Shown here: piece after piece, positions 35,042 to 42,572 of the stretch
Layout: every line of letters starts with the position of its first letter
Position numbering within the stretch: position 1 is the first letter of the stretch
Assembly: GCA_944326015.1 (NCBI GenBank)
Contig: CALVCJ010000008.1
Location: 1 to 44,165 of the forward strand
Length of the DNA: 44,165 nt
Source of the DNA: Candidatus Gastranaerophilales bacterium
GTDB taxonomy: Bacteria; Cyanobacteriota; Vampirovibrionia; Gastranaerophilales; Gastranaerophilaceae
Direction of reading: 5' to 3'
Translations under genes and position numbers: made by a program
The notes under the pieces: generated by a model
Told to the model about the DNA's origin: nothing
The model's database searches: none
The model's input: the letters and a program-made list of their open reading frames with translations, nothing else

Positions 35042-35485
35042 ATGAAATTTAAACACTCAAAAATCCAAAAACAAAATGCGAAAAATATGAGAAATAGTCC
35101 AGCGCCGGCTGAAGCAATTTTATGGTTATATCTTAGAAAAAGTGGGTTAAACGGTTTGAACTTTAGACGGCAGCAGCCTGTTGGAACATATGTAGTTGAC
35201 TTTTTATGCTGTTCAAAAAAAATAATTATAGAACTTGACGGCGGACAACATAGCGAAAATCAGGAATACGACAATATTCGTGACGAATTTTTAAAAAAAG
35301 AAGGTTATAAAGTAATAAGGATATGGAACAATCACATTTTTGATAATATAGAAGGGGTTATGGAATATATAAAAACTTGTATAGAATCACCCACCCGGAA
35401 ATCAGAGATTTCCACCCTCCCCTCGAGGGAGGGTAGTGGTGCCGTTTTCCCCTCATTTGAGGAGAGAGGAGTATGGGGTGGGTGA
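35042..35485 (+). CDS. DUF559 (Vsr-like endonuclease fold) protein flanked by repeats
   Basis: 147 residues. DUF559 signature: RNSPAPAEAILWLYLRKSG, FRRQQPVGTYVVDFLC, KKIIIELDGGQHSEN and GYKVIRIWNNHIFDN, giving the Asp and E-x-D/Q-x-H residues of a PD-(D/E)XK/Vsr-like nuclease. The domain ends near EYIKTCIE; the rest (PTRKSEISTLPSREG...) comes from repeat copy C. Repeat copies lie on both sides. The start is three bases after repeat B. Likely a nuclease involved in repair or in spread of these repeats; untested. Confidence 0.88.
   Translation: MKFKHSKIQKQNAKNMRNSPAPAEAILWLYLRKSGLNGLNFRRQQPVGTYVVDFLCCSKKIIIELDGGQHSENQEYDNIRDEFLKKEGYKVIRIWNNHIFDNIEGVMEYIKTCIESPTRKSEISTLPSREGSGAVFPSFEERGVWGG
35388..35484. 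repeat. 97-nt structured repeat, copy C
   Basis: Same length and same terminal inverted repeat as copy A (CACCCACCC ... GGGTGGGTG, perfect here). Its left half codes the DUF559 tail; its right end contains the GGAG and the GTG used to start ispE. Confidence 0.9.
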
Positions 35486-36287
35486 AATAAAAGTTCAGTG
35501 TCCTGCAAAGATTAATCTTGATTTAAAAGTTACGGGCAGACGCGATGACGGCTTTCATAATATAGAAAGCGTTATGCAGACTATCAGTCTGTATGATTAT
35601 TTGACAATAAAAACAGAACCCGCTGAAAATTTTGAAATAATTCTTTCCGGTAACAGTTCTGAAATTCCGTATGACGAAAAGAATCTTGTCTATAAAGCTG
35701 CAATGCTTTTTATTGAGAATACAAATCTTTCTCCTCATAAGATTGAAATTTATATAGATAAAAATATTCCTGTAGCTGCGGGTTTGGCCGGCGGAAGCAC
35801 TGATGCTGCCGGAACTTTATACGGATTAAATAAAATTTTCGGCCAGCCCTTATCAAATGAAAAATTGCATGAACTTTGTGCACAGCTCGGGTCTGATTTG
35901 AATTTTTGTCTTAATGGCGGTCGTCAGATGACCAGAGGAAGGGGCGAAATTTTAGAAAAACTGCCGTTTGAGAATATGAAAGTTTCTCTTATCAAACCAA
36001 AAAATTTAGGAATTAGCGCAAAAGAAGCTTACACAAAATTTTCGCAGAAAAAATCATCAAATTTTCAGTCAAAATACGGATCAAGAGACAATTTTAAAAA
36101 CGATCTTGAATGGGCTTTGATTGATGATTATAAAGAATTACAAACAATTAAAGCTTTATACCCTGCTGCTATAATGTCAGGTTCGGGATCAACTTATTTT
36201 GTTGTTAATTCAATATTTATACAACAAAACGGTTATTGGATATATAACAATCTTAATGCAGAAGAACAGGGGATTTGTATAATATAA
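35478..36287 (+). CDS. ispE: 4-diphosphocytidyl-2-C-methyl-D-erythritol kinase
   Basis: GHMP kinase of the MEP isoprenoid pathway. 269 residues from GTG (MGEIKVQCPAKINLDL). ATP motif PVAAGLAGGSTDAAGTL near 95-111, GSDLNFCL, and IMSGSGSTYF at the C-terminus. The GTG start and its GGAG lie inside repeat copy C, and the gene overlaps DUF559 by eight bases, so its translation signals were replaced or created by the repeat. Other MEP genes are not nearby. Confidence 0.93.
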   Translation: MGEIKVQCPAKINLDLKVTGRRDDGFHNIESVMQTISLYDYLTIKTEPAENFEIILSGNSSEIPYDEKNLVYKAAMLFIENTNLSPHKIEIYIDKNIPVAAGLAGGSTDAAGTLYGLNKIFGQPLSNEKLHELCAQLGSDLNFCLNGGRQMTRGRGEILEKLPFENMKVSLIKPKNLGISAKEAYTKFSQKKSSNFQSKYGSRDNFKNDLEWALIDDYKELQTIKALYPAAIMSGSGSTYFVVNSIFIQQNGYWIYNNLNAEEQGICII

Positions 36288-36374
36288 AAAAGAGTAATTT
36301 AGGAACCTTTATATCAAGCGACCCTTCCGGGTATCCCGAAAAGGCCGATCATTACATATATTACGCATATTAAA

Positions 36375-38036
36375 TTATTTAGTTGATTGCAACAGAGTTT
36401 GGTGTAATGCTTTTCTGTTTTCTTCTTCCTGAGCTATTCTTAATGCGTTATCGCGTTCCTCTGCAGAATTAAACATTTTGCTTCTGTTTCCGTCGCAATC
36501 AACATAGAAATATTTAAATGTACCATCAGCAGCTTTACCCTTATATCTCTTTGCAGTTTTTTCATCAAATTTATCTGTTACTTCTTTAACTGATGCGTCA
36601 CAATCAAGTTTGTACGTTTTTCCATTGATGTTTGAATACAATCTGATAACTCCAGGCTGCATATTATCTGAATATTTGATACCGTGTTTATCTTTCAGAT
36701 AATGTACAATTTCCATAATTTCTTTATTTTCTTCTTTTGTTCTTTTGGCAGGGTCAAGATTGAAACCTGTACCGTCTTCACGTTTATATTTAGCCGCAAC
36801 TATACCTGCCCAGTATTCACCTTTTTGAACTTTATAGTCGCAGAATTCTTCCTGAGTCTGATCTGGAGCTAATATACACGGCTTAACAGGTTCAAACTTT
36901 ATATCCTGACGCTCTTCTGGAATAACTAAAACAGGTTTGTCTGTGATTTTTACCGGTTCAGTCTGCTGGCCAGGTTCATAAACACGGGCTTCCTTACCCC
37001 CTTTGTCCTTAACAAATCCCATAGTAGCCAAGCCGACTCCAAGACCTAAAACAGCACCCCAGCCTGCACCACGTTTTACATCCAGACCGTTATCATGCGG
37101 AATTTGATCTGACTTGGTTTGAGTTATTGGCTCTCCATCATCAACTGTTTCTGAAATAATATTACCATACTCATCTTTAACTATAACATGGTCATTATTA
37201 ATTATAGTTTGAGTCATATTCACTGTATCTGTCACCCTTTCATTCAGAAATCCGGCATAACCTAAAGCTGCACCGAGGCCGGCACCTGCAGCTGTCGTTC
37301 CTGCAACATACAATGCCCTGTATAAATTTGTAAGATCTTTTTCGTATCCAATGTTTGAATATTTTGCAATGTTTTTAATAACTCTTGCGTTTACATCATA
37401 ATCATTAGCAACTTCACGCCTTTCTTTAAGGCTTAAATAATGGTTTTCATATTCACCTTCCTGTGTATGAGTATTTGCGAATTTCACTGCTGCAGCTTTG
37501 AATTTTGTACTTGAAAAGTTGCCGGCCTCATCGTAGAATATATCTCTGTTGTTTTCTATAAACGCTCGTGTTTTCTTTTTTCTTCTTGGAATATACTCGT
37601 TTTCAACCAGCATCGCATCGGCTTTTTGTTTTGCTTCTTTTTTGCTCATACCTTGCTGTGTAAACTGTTTTATTAATATATCTTTTTGTGCATCACGTTC
37701 TTTTTCTGCAGCGTCGTAAGCAGCTTTGTCAATAAAAACTCTTGTTCCGTACATGTTTTCTTCATAGCGTCTGTCGTTAATATAATTTTCAGCCATTTCT
37801 TGTGCTTCGTCCCGGTTATTTACAATCTTTTTATTTCCGGCAACACCGTACTTCATAAAATCATCTGTTGCTTTTACAATTGCTTTCTGTCTTCCTTCGT
37901 CAGTTGTAAGTTGTCTTTGAAGTTCTGCATTTAACAATGCCTTTTGTCTTTTTTCTTTTTCCTTAGGATCAGTTGCAGGTTGTGCTTCTTTAGCTGTACC
38001 TGCAGCAGCAGTGTCAACTTTTTTTACTTCTAACAT
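36375..38036 (-). CDS. Large uncharacterised protein with glycine-rich membrane segments and LysM-like end
   Basis: 553 residues from MLEVKKVDTAAAG (SD AAGG). Lys/Glu/Ala-rich charged N-terminal half without signal peptide. Two glycine-rich hydrophobic segments (AGTTAAGAGLGAALGYAGFL about 249-268, and GAVLGLGVGLATMGFV about 327-342) bracket an Asn/Asp-rich loop. The C-terminal half has DYKVQKGEYWAGIVAAKYK, LysM-like. A repeated K-x-Y-K-x-D/F-K-YFYVDCDGN pattern closes it. Probably a cell-envelope protein; no family recognised. Confidence 0.7.
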   Translation of the reverse strand: MLEVKKVDTAAAGTAKEAQPATDPKEKEKRQKALLNAELQRQLTTDEGRQKAIVKATDDFMKYGVAGNKKIVNNRDEAQEMAENYINDRRYEENMYGTRVFIDKAAYDAAEKERDAQKDILIKQFTQQGMSKKEAKQKADAMLVENEYIPRRKKKTRAFIENNRDIFYDEAGNFSSTKFKAAAVKFANTHTQEGEYENHYLSLKERREVANDYDVNARVIKNIAKYSNIGYEKDLTNLYRALYVAGTTAAGAGLGAALGYAGFLNERVTDTVNMTQTIINNDHVIVKDEYGNIISETVDDGEPITQTKSDQIPHDNGLDVKRGAGWGAVLGLGVGLATMGFVKDKGGKEARVYEPGQQTEPVKITDKPVLVIPEERQDIKFEPVKPCILAPDQTQEEFCDYKVQKGEYWAGIVAAKYKREDGTGFNLDPAKRTKEENKEIMEIVHYLKDKHGIKYSDNMQPGVIRLYSNINGKTYKLDCDASVKEVTDKFDEKTAKRYKGKAADGTFKYFYVDCDGNRSKMFNSAEERDNALRIAQEEENRKALHQTLLQSTK

Positions 38037-38181
38037 GTTTTCCCTTTCCAATTTTCCCCGTGACAAGAAAATTTAATTTTTTATTATCCCCTATGCTGTT
38101 ATAAAAAAAATTTGCTCAAAAAAATTGCATGAAACAAATAAATTTCTTAACATTTATTAACAAAAATTACCAATAAGACTA

Positions 38182-38216
38182 TTCACATTGTATCCCTTGT
38201 GATGTATTATAATCTT
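38182..38216 (+). promoter_or_regulatory. Promoter giving a leaderless ABC ATPase transcript
   Basis: TTCACA (38182-38187), 17-bp spacer, TATTAT (38205-38210), then exactly six bases to the ATG at 38217; no SD. Confidence 0.6.
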
Positions 38217-39167
38217 ATGGCAATATTAGAGGTTAAAGATCTAAATCTCGGTTTTAATTGCGAATGCGGATTTCGTCAGGCTCTTTTTGATGTATCATTC
38301 TCGCTTGAAAGGGGAAAAATGCATGCTCTAGTCGGGGAATCTGGTTGCGGGAAAACAATAAGTGCTATGACTATTCCGCGACTGCTTCCCAAAAATGCAG
38401 AAATTAAAGGCGGTGAAATAATTTTCAACGGTGAAAATCTTTTAAAAGTTCCACAAAAAATAATAAGAAATATAAGAGGTCACAAAATTGCACTCATTCC
38501 GCAAGATCCTATGACATCCTTAAACCCTCTGTATACAATAGGCAATCAGCTTTTAGAAGTAATTGAACTTCACCAGGGGCTAAAGGGGAAAGAAGCTATA
38601 AACAGAGCTGTACAGGCTCTTGAAGATGTACAAATTCCCTGTGCTAAAGAAAGAATGAAATCTTATCCGCATGAATTTTCCGGAGGAATGAAACAACGCG
38701 CAATAATTGCTATGGCTCTTTGCTGCCATGCGGAAATTCTCATTGCAGACGAACCTACAACTGCACTGGATGTAACTGTGCAGGCTCAAATAATGAACCT
38801 TCTAAAACAAATTCAAAAGGAAAAAAATACATCAATACTCCTTATAACCCACGACCTCGCACTTGTAGGCGAAAATGCTGATTATATATCAGTAATGTAT
38901 GCCGGAAGAATTGTTGAATCAGCTCCGGCAAAAGAATTCTTCAAAAACACAAAACATCCTTATTCCATAGCTCTTTTACGTTCTCTCCCTTCAAACAGAG
39001 AAGCACGTCTCGAAACAATAGAAGGTCAGCCGCCCTCGATTATGCAGGATATTGGCGGATGTAGATTTCACACGAGATGTAAAAAATACAGCGAAAAATG
39101 TACAAAAGAAATTCCGCAACTTGAAAATGTAGGAATAAATCATTATTGTGCCTGCTTTTTCAATTAA
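38217..39167 (+). CDS. Oligopeptide/dipeptide-type ABC transporter ATPase (OppD/DppD-like)
   Basis: 316 residues from [13 protein letters not shown]. Walker A GESGCGKT near 40-47, Q-loop [11 protein letters not shown], signature FSGGMKQR, Walker B ILIADEPT, switch His in THDLAL, then the C-terminal oligopeptide-transporter extension with GCRFHTRC. Energises uptake of peptides or nickel-type substrates in the family. No permease or binding protein adjoins it, so it is an orphan in this window. The longer frame (MMYYNL) overlaps the -10 box. Confidence 0.92.
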   Translation: MAILEVKDLNLGFNCECGFRQALFDVSFSLERGKMHALVGESGCGKTISAMTIPRLLPKNAEIKGGEIIFNGENLLKVPQKIIRNIRGHKIALIPQDPMTSLNPLYTIGNQLLEVIELHQGLKGKEAINRAVQALEDVQIPCAKERMKSYPHEFSGGMKQRAIIAMALCCHAEILIADEPTTALDVTVQAQIMNLLKQIQKEKNTSILLITHDLALVGENADYISVMYAGRIVESAPAKEFFKNTKHPYSIALLRSLPSNREARLETIEGQPPSIMQDIGGCRFHTRCKKYSEKCTKEIPQLENVGINHYCACFFN

Positions 39168-39183
39168 TTACAATATTTATCAT

Positions 39184-40263
39184 CTAACTTTTCCTATTGT
39201 CATTTAAAAGAAGCTTTGCAGTATAGCCTGCAAGCGCAATCATTGCAATACCTGCAGCCAAGCATAGTCCGGATTTCGATATATGTAAGCCGGATGTTCC
39301 TTTTTTTACTGGAAGTTTATTGTTTTTTACGGGCTTTTTATTCCATTTTTTTTCAATAAATAATTCTTCTGCATTGTCATAGAAAATATTATTTAAAGCT
39401 CTTTCAGCTTCGTCAGGTTTATCTTTGTAAAACTCTTTGACTGTTTCTTCGACAAAATCAGCAAATTTGCCGTACTTTTCTTTGTCACCCATTTCAGTTA
39501 TAGGTGTATCCGAACCGAATAAAATTCTTTCAGAACCTATCTTTTCAAGTGCAAGCTTAATAATATCTCTATTTTCTCCGGCATTATCAAACAAACCTGT
39601 GAGCCAAGATATATCCACAAACAAATTTGATTTTCCGGCCTTTATAGAGTTTGCAATATTGTCAATAGTTCTTGTCATCTGCTCAGAAGAAGCCATAAGG
39701 TCAATATGATACAAAACAACAGGAAGCTTTGGATGGGCTTCAGCCAACCTGATAATCTCTACAGGATCTGATTTGCCATCGGTAGTTGAATGGAAAACAC
39801 AAGGCAAACCTTTTTCTTCCGCAAGCGCTAAATATTTTGAATATATATCAAAATTATCTTTAATAGGTTTATTTGTATTTGTTGGATGAAATTTCATTCC
39901 GACAAATGTGTCATCTAAAAGAAACTGCTCAATAACGCTTGTACTTTTTGAAATTCCAGGCTGACAGGAAATAAGAGGATAAAATTTAACTCTCTCATTA
40001 CCGCATAATTTTTCCATACGACAGGCACAATTGTATTCCGATTCAAAAAGACTGCTATCCTGAGAATTTAAACCAGATACAGAACTTACAAGAATTTTTT
40101 TTACATTATTGATTTCCACAGTATCCAGAATATTCTCACGTGTGTACTGTTGAGTTTGCCCGTGAAGATTATCATACATTGTTCCAATATGTCCCTGCAC
40201 ATCAAATTTAACCCTACTGCCAAAAAACGACGGATTTGAAAAACTTACATTTTGTACTTTCAT
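39184..40263 (-). CDS. Amidohydrolase-like TIM-barrel protein with C-terminal membrane anchor
   Basis: 359 residues. Starts MKVQNVSFSNPSFFGSRVKFDVQGHIG; the barrel has GMKFHPTN, VFHST, VVLYHIDLM and LFGSDTPITEMG, the amidohydrolase-2 order of ligands, though the first motif is D-x-Q-x-H rather than H-x-H. After about residue 300 come a Lys-rich linker and one hydrophobic segment (SGLCLAAGIAMIALAGYTAKLLL). Predicted metal-dependent hydrolase or decarboxylase tethered by its tail; substrate unknown. SD AAGGAG. Confidence 0.8.
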   Translation of the reverse strand: MKVQNVSFSNPSFFGSRVKFDVQGHIGTMYDNLHGQTQQYTRENILDTVEINNVKKILVSSVSGLNSQDSSLFESEYNCACRMEKLCGNERVKFYPLISCQPGISKSTSVIEQFLLDDTFVGMKFHPTNTNKPIKDNFDIYSKYLALAEEKGLPCVFHSTTDGKSDPVEIIRLAEAHPKLPVVLYHIDLMASSEQMTRTIDNIANSIKAGKSNLFVDISWLTGLFDNAGENRDIIKLALEKIGSERILFGSDTPITEMGDKEKYGKFADFVEETVKEFYKDKPDEAERALNNIFYDNAEELFIEKKWNKKPVKNNKLPVKKGTSGLHISKSGLCLAAGIAMIALAGYTAKLLLNDNRKS

Positions 40264-40275
40264 AAATTTAACTCC

Positions 40276-40935
40276 TTACATAAAAAACCACAAAATAATT
40301 TTTGCATATTTTGCTATAAATACAGTTATAAAACTAAAAATCAGATCATATAATATCTTTACCCCGCTTTGAGCATATATCCATTCGCACATAAATGCCC
40401 GGCTTTCATGGTTCAATCCAGCAATAAACAACATATAAAGTATCCCTATTATATGTATAGTTAAAACACCAACAAAAACAGCATGAAGCATATTCCTGTT
40501 GGTATAACCGCTTTTCAATATTGAGCCAGCAAAAAAAACAGCAGGAATATAAGCCAGAATATAGCCAAAACTATACTCAAATATATATTTCAAACCGCCT
40601 CCGAGTGCAAATACAGGAATTATAAAAAGACCGAGCAATATGTATATCAATATGCTTAAAATTCCATATTTTCTACCTAAAAATGCACCAACAAACATTA
40701 TAATCGGAATCTGAGGAATTAAATGATAAGTGTATACAAAATCAGAAAAAGTTAAATGTTCCCCACTGAGCAAACCGGCAGGCACTATAAAATGACTTAC
40801 ATCTATTTGAATAAACGTGCTGAGTATTATTAAAAAAGTACAGCACAAGACAAGCAGCAAACTCCCAAAACTTAAACGTATACCTTCTATCTGTTTTTTT
40901 ATCACTCTTATTTTCGGTGTTGCAGTATCAGTCAT
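40276..40935 (-). CDS. bioY: BioY-like biotin ECF-transporter S component
   Basis: 219 residues, about six membrane helices. The BioY pattern is visible: PAGLLSGE-x-LTFSDFVYTYHLIPQIP, GAFLGRKYG, LLGLFIIPVFALGGG, and EYSFGYILAYIPAVFFAG. Binds biotin for an energy-coupling-factor transporter; the EcfA/T parts are not in this window. ATG overlaps the rimI stop by four bases. Extra N-terminal 25 residues compared with short BioY proteins. Confidence 0.8.
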   Translation of the reverse strand: MTDTATPKIRVIKKQIEGIRLSFGSLLLVLCCTFLIILSTFIQIDVSHFIVPAGLLSGEHLTFSDFVYTYHLIPQIPIIMFVGAFLGRKYGILSILIYILLGLFIIPVFALGGGLKYIFEYSFGYILAYIPAVFFAGSILKSGYTNRNMLHAVFVGVLTIHIIGILYMLFIAGLNHESRAFMCEWIYAQSGVKILYDLIFSFITVFIAKYAKIILWFFM

Positions 40936-41453
40936 AAAATATTTATTTTCCCCCTGAGAGCAGTAATATTTTTTTCATATCCTGATTTAAATTTATCGTA
41001 AAAAATATTTTCTGTCCACATTATTAAGGCATCTTCATTATTGTCCTGATAATAACCCTTTCGTACTCCGAGGGATTTGAATCCATATTTTTCATAAAGA
41101 GATATAGCAGATTTGTTTCCCACACGAACTTCAAGAGTAATATATTTTACCATATTCTTGTAGCATTCGTTTATTATAGTTGTTAAAAGAGCCTCTCCTA
41201 TATAATTACGCCTGTATTCTGGAGTTACTGCAATATTCGTAATATGTGCTTCCTCTAAAATCTGCCAGCACCCACAATATCCGACAAGCTCATTATTTTC
41301 GTTAAAAACACTGAAATACCTTGCAAGTTCACTGGTAAGTTCACTCATAAAAGACTCTTTAGACCAGTGATGAGGGCCGTAAGCCTTCTGTTCAATAGAT
41401 ATTACAGAATCAAGGTCAGATTTTTGCATTAGTTTAATCTTAATATTTAACAT
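40932..41453 (-). CDS. rimI: Ribosomal protein bS18-alanine N-acetyltransferase-like GNAT enzyme
   Basis: 173 residues, GNAT fold: MQKSDLDSVISIEQKAY, WSKESFMSEL, then EEAHITNIAVTPEYRRNYIGEALL with the acetyl-CoA loop (RRNYIG), ITLEVRVGNKSAISLYEKYGF and RKGYYQDNNEDALIM, the RimI signature. TAAAAT ends six bases before the ATG; no SD. First gene of a two-gene unit with bioY. Confidence 0.88.
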   Translation of the reverse strand: MLNIKIKLMQKSDLDSVISIEQKAYGPHHWSKESFMSELTSELARYFSVFNENNELVGYCGCWQILEEAHITNIAVTPEYRRNYIGEALLTTIINECYKNMVKYITLEVRVGNKSAISLYEKYGFKSLGVRKGYYQDNNEDALIMWTENIFYDKFKSGYEKNITALRGKINIL

Positions 41454-41888
41454 ATACTGATTTTAATACAAAAAAATTATTATGAATACTCATACTTTAG
41501 GGGGTTATATAGATACACCAAACAATATCTAAATCGTCACCACTGAAATAAATTCAGGGCTGGCTCTAAACTCATTTGACTACTTTAGCCAAAATCTTTG
41601 ATTTCGTGCAAAATGATCCAATACAGCCGGAATATCCAGAATAAAGCGACTGTAATGCTGTCGCATTCGCGCCGCCGATTCGCAATCAGCTTGTTCGCGT
41701 TTTCATCAAGAAAAGGGATTTATTCTATTTGGTAATTGAGAAGAAATACACACCCACATAGTCATCTAGAACTTGTTTTGAGATCTTGCTGCTATAAGAT
41801 GCTGAATCTTATATGGTAAGCTGACATTCAACAGACGTTTTCACACATAATTGGTGTAAACTATAATATAAGTCTCCTTTGTTTACTA
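41454..41888. other. Long intergenic region with repeat remnants
   Basis: Holds a 39-base stretch (41542-41580) matching 26790-26828 at about 32 positions, and a GC-richer segment (about 41600-41715) that reads, on the minus strand, as an open frame of some 40 codons without a usable start (41590-41720, ends EIKDFG) and, in another frame, as MKTRTS-stop-LRIGGANATALQSL. This looks like a decayed repeat or gene remnant. The rest is AT-rich with no signal apart from the promoter at 41889. Confidence 0.5.
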
Positions 41889-41923
41889 TTGATTTTTTTT
41901 ATCAGTTTAACTAGAATAATTCT
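41889..41923 (+). promoter_or_regulatory. Promoter giving a leaderless carbonic anhydrase transcript
   Basis: TTGATT (41889-41894), 17-bp spacer, TAGAAT (41912-41917), six bases, ATG at 41924; no SD. Confidence 0.65.
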
Positions 41924-42499
41924 ATGGAACAAAACGCACAAAATGAACTTCAAAAATTACTGAATGGAAATAAAAATTTCGTAAACGGCACACCCTCAAC
42001 CAAAAATATATCACTTGAAACATTGAGGAAATTTGCATTTCATCAGTCGCCCTATGCCTGTGTTTTAACCTGCTCTGACAGTCGTGTAGTTCCAGAAATT
42101 ATTTTTGACTGCGGGATTGGTGAATTATTTGTTGTAAGAGTTGCAGGTATGACAACCGGTCCTAATGTTATTGAAAGTATTGAATATGCAGTGAAAAAAC
42201 TTGAAGTGCCGCTTTTAATACTTCTCGGACACGATGATTGTGGAGTTATGAAATATGCAAAAGAACATTACCCTGATCCGATGAAAGATTTTTCATCGAT
42301 TTTGAAATGTGTTTATCCTGTTCTTAATCTGAAAGAAGATATCAAATGCCACAACTTCTTTGCACAGGAACACACAAAATGGGTTGAGGATTATCTTATG
42401 AAGCATTCAGTGATTATAAACGAAGCGGTAAAAAGTTGCAAACTTTATATTGCTAAATGCCATTTTGACCATTCAACAGGGCTGGTTAATCTTATATAA
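41924..42499 (+). CDS. Beta-class carbonic anhydrase
   Basis: Interconverts CO2 and bicarbonate. 191 residues. Zinc ligands Cys50, His103 and Cys106, with the Asp52-Arg54 dyad in TCSDSRVVPE and LLGHDDCGVMK. Other family stretches: GNKNFVNG, GELFVVRVAG, ESIEYAV. No signal peptide, so cytoplasmic. Single gene with its own promoter. Confidence 0.95.
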   Translation: MEQNAQNELQKLLNGNKNFVNGTPSTKNISLETLRKFAFHQSPYACVLTCSDSRVVPEIIFDCGIGELFVVRVAGMTTGPNVIESIEYAVKKLEVPLLILLGHDDCGVMKYAKEHYPDPMKDFSSILKCVYPVLNLKEDIKCHNFFAQEHTKWVEDYLMKHSVIINEAVKSCKLYIAKCHFDHSTGLVNLI

Positions 42500-42572
42500 A
42501 AGTTTTTATAATTCTTTATTAACATTTCAGGCAATGAAAAATTCTCATTGATTGCTTATAAGTAATCATGTT

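Noticed and set aside
41590-41720. ~40-codon open frame on the minus strand
   Set aside because: No start codon or SD, and an alternative frame shows equally protein-like text broken by a stop; treated as a decayed repeat or gene remnant.
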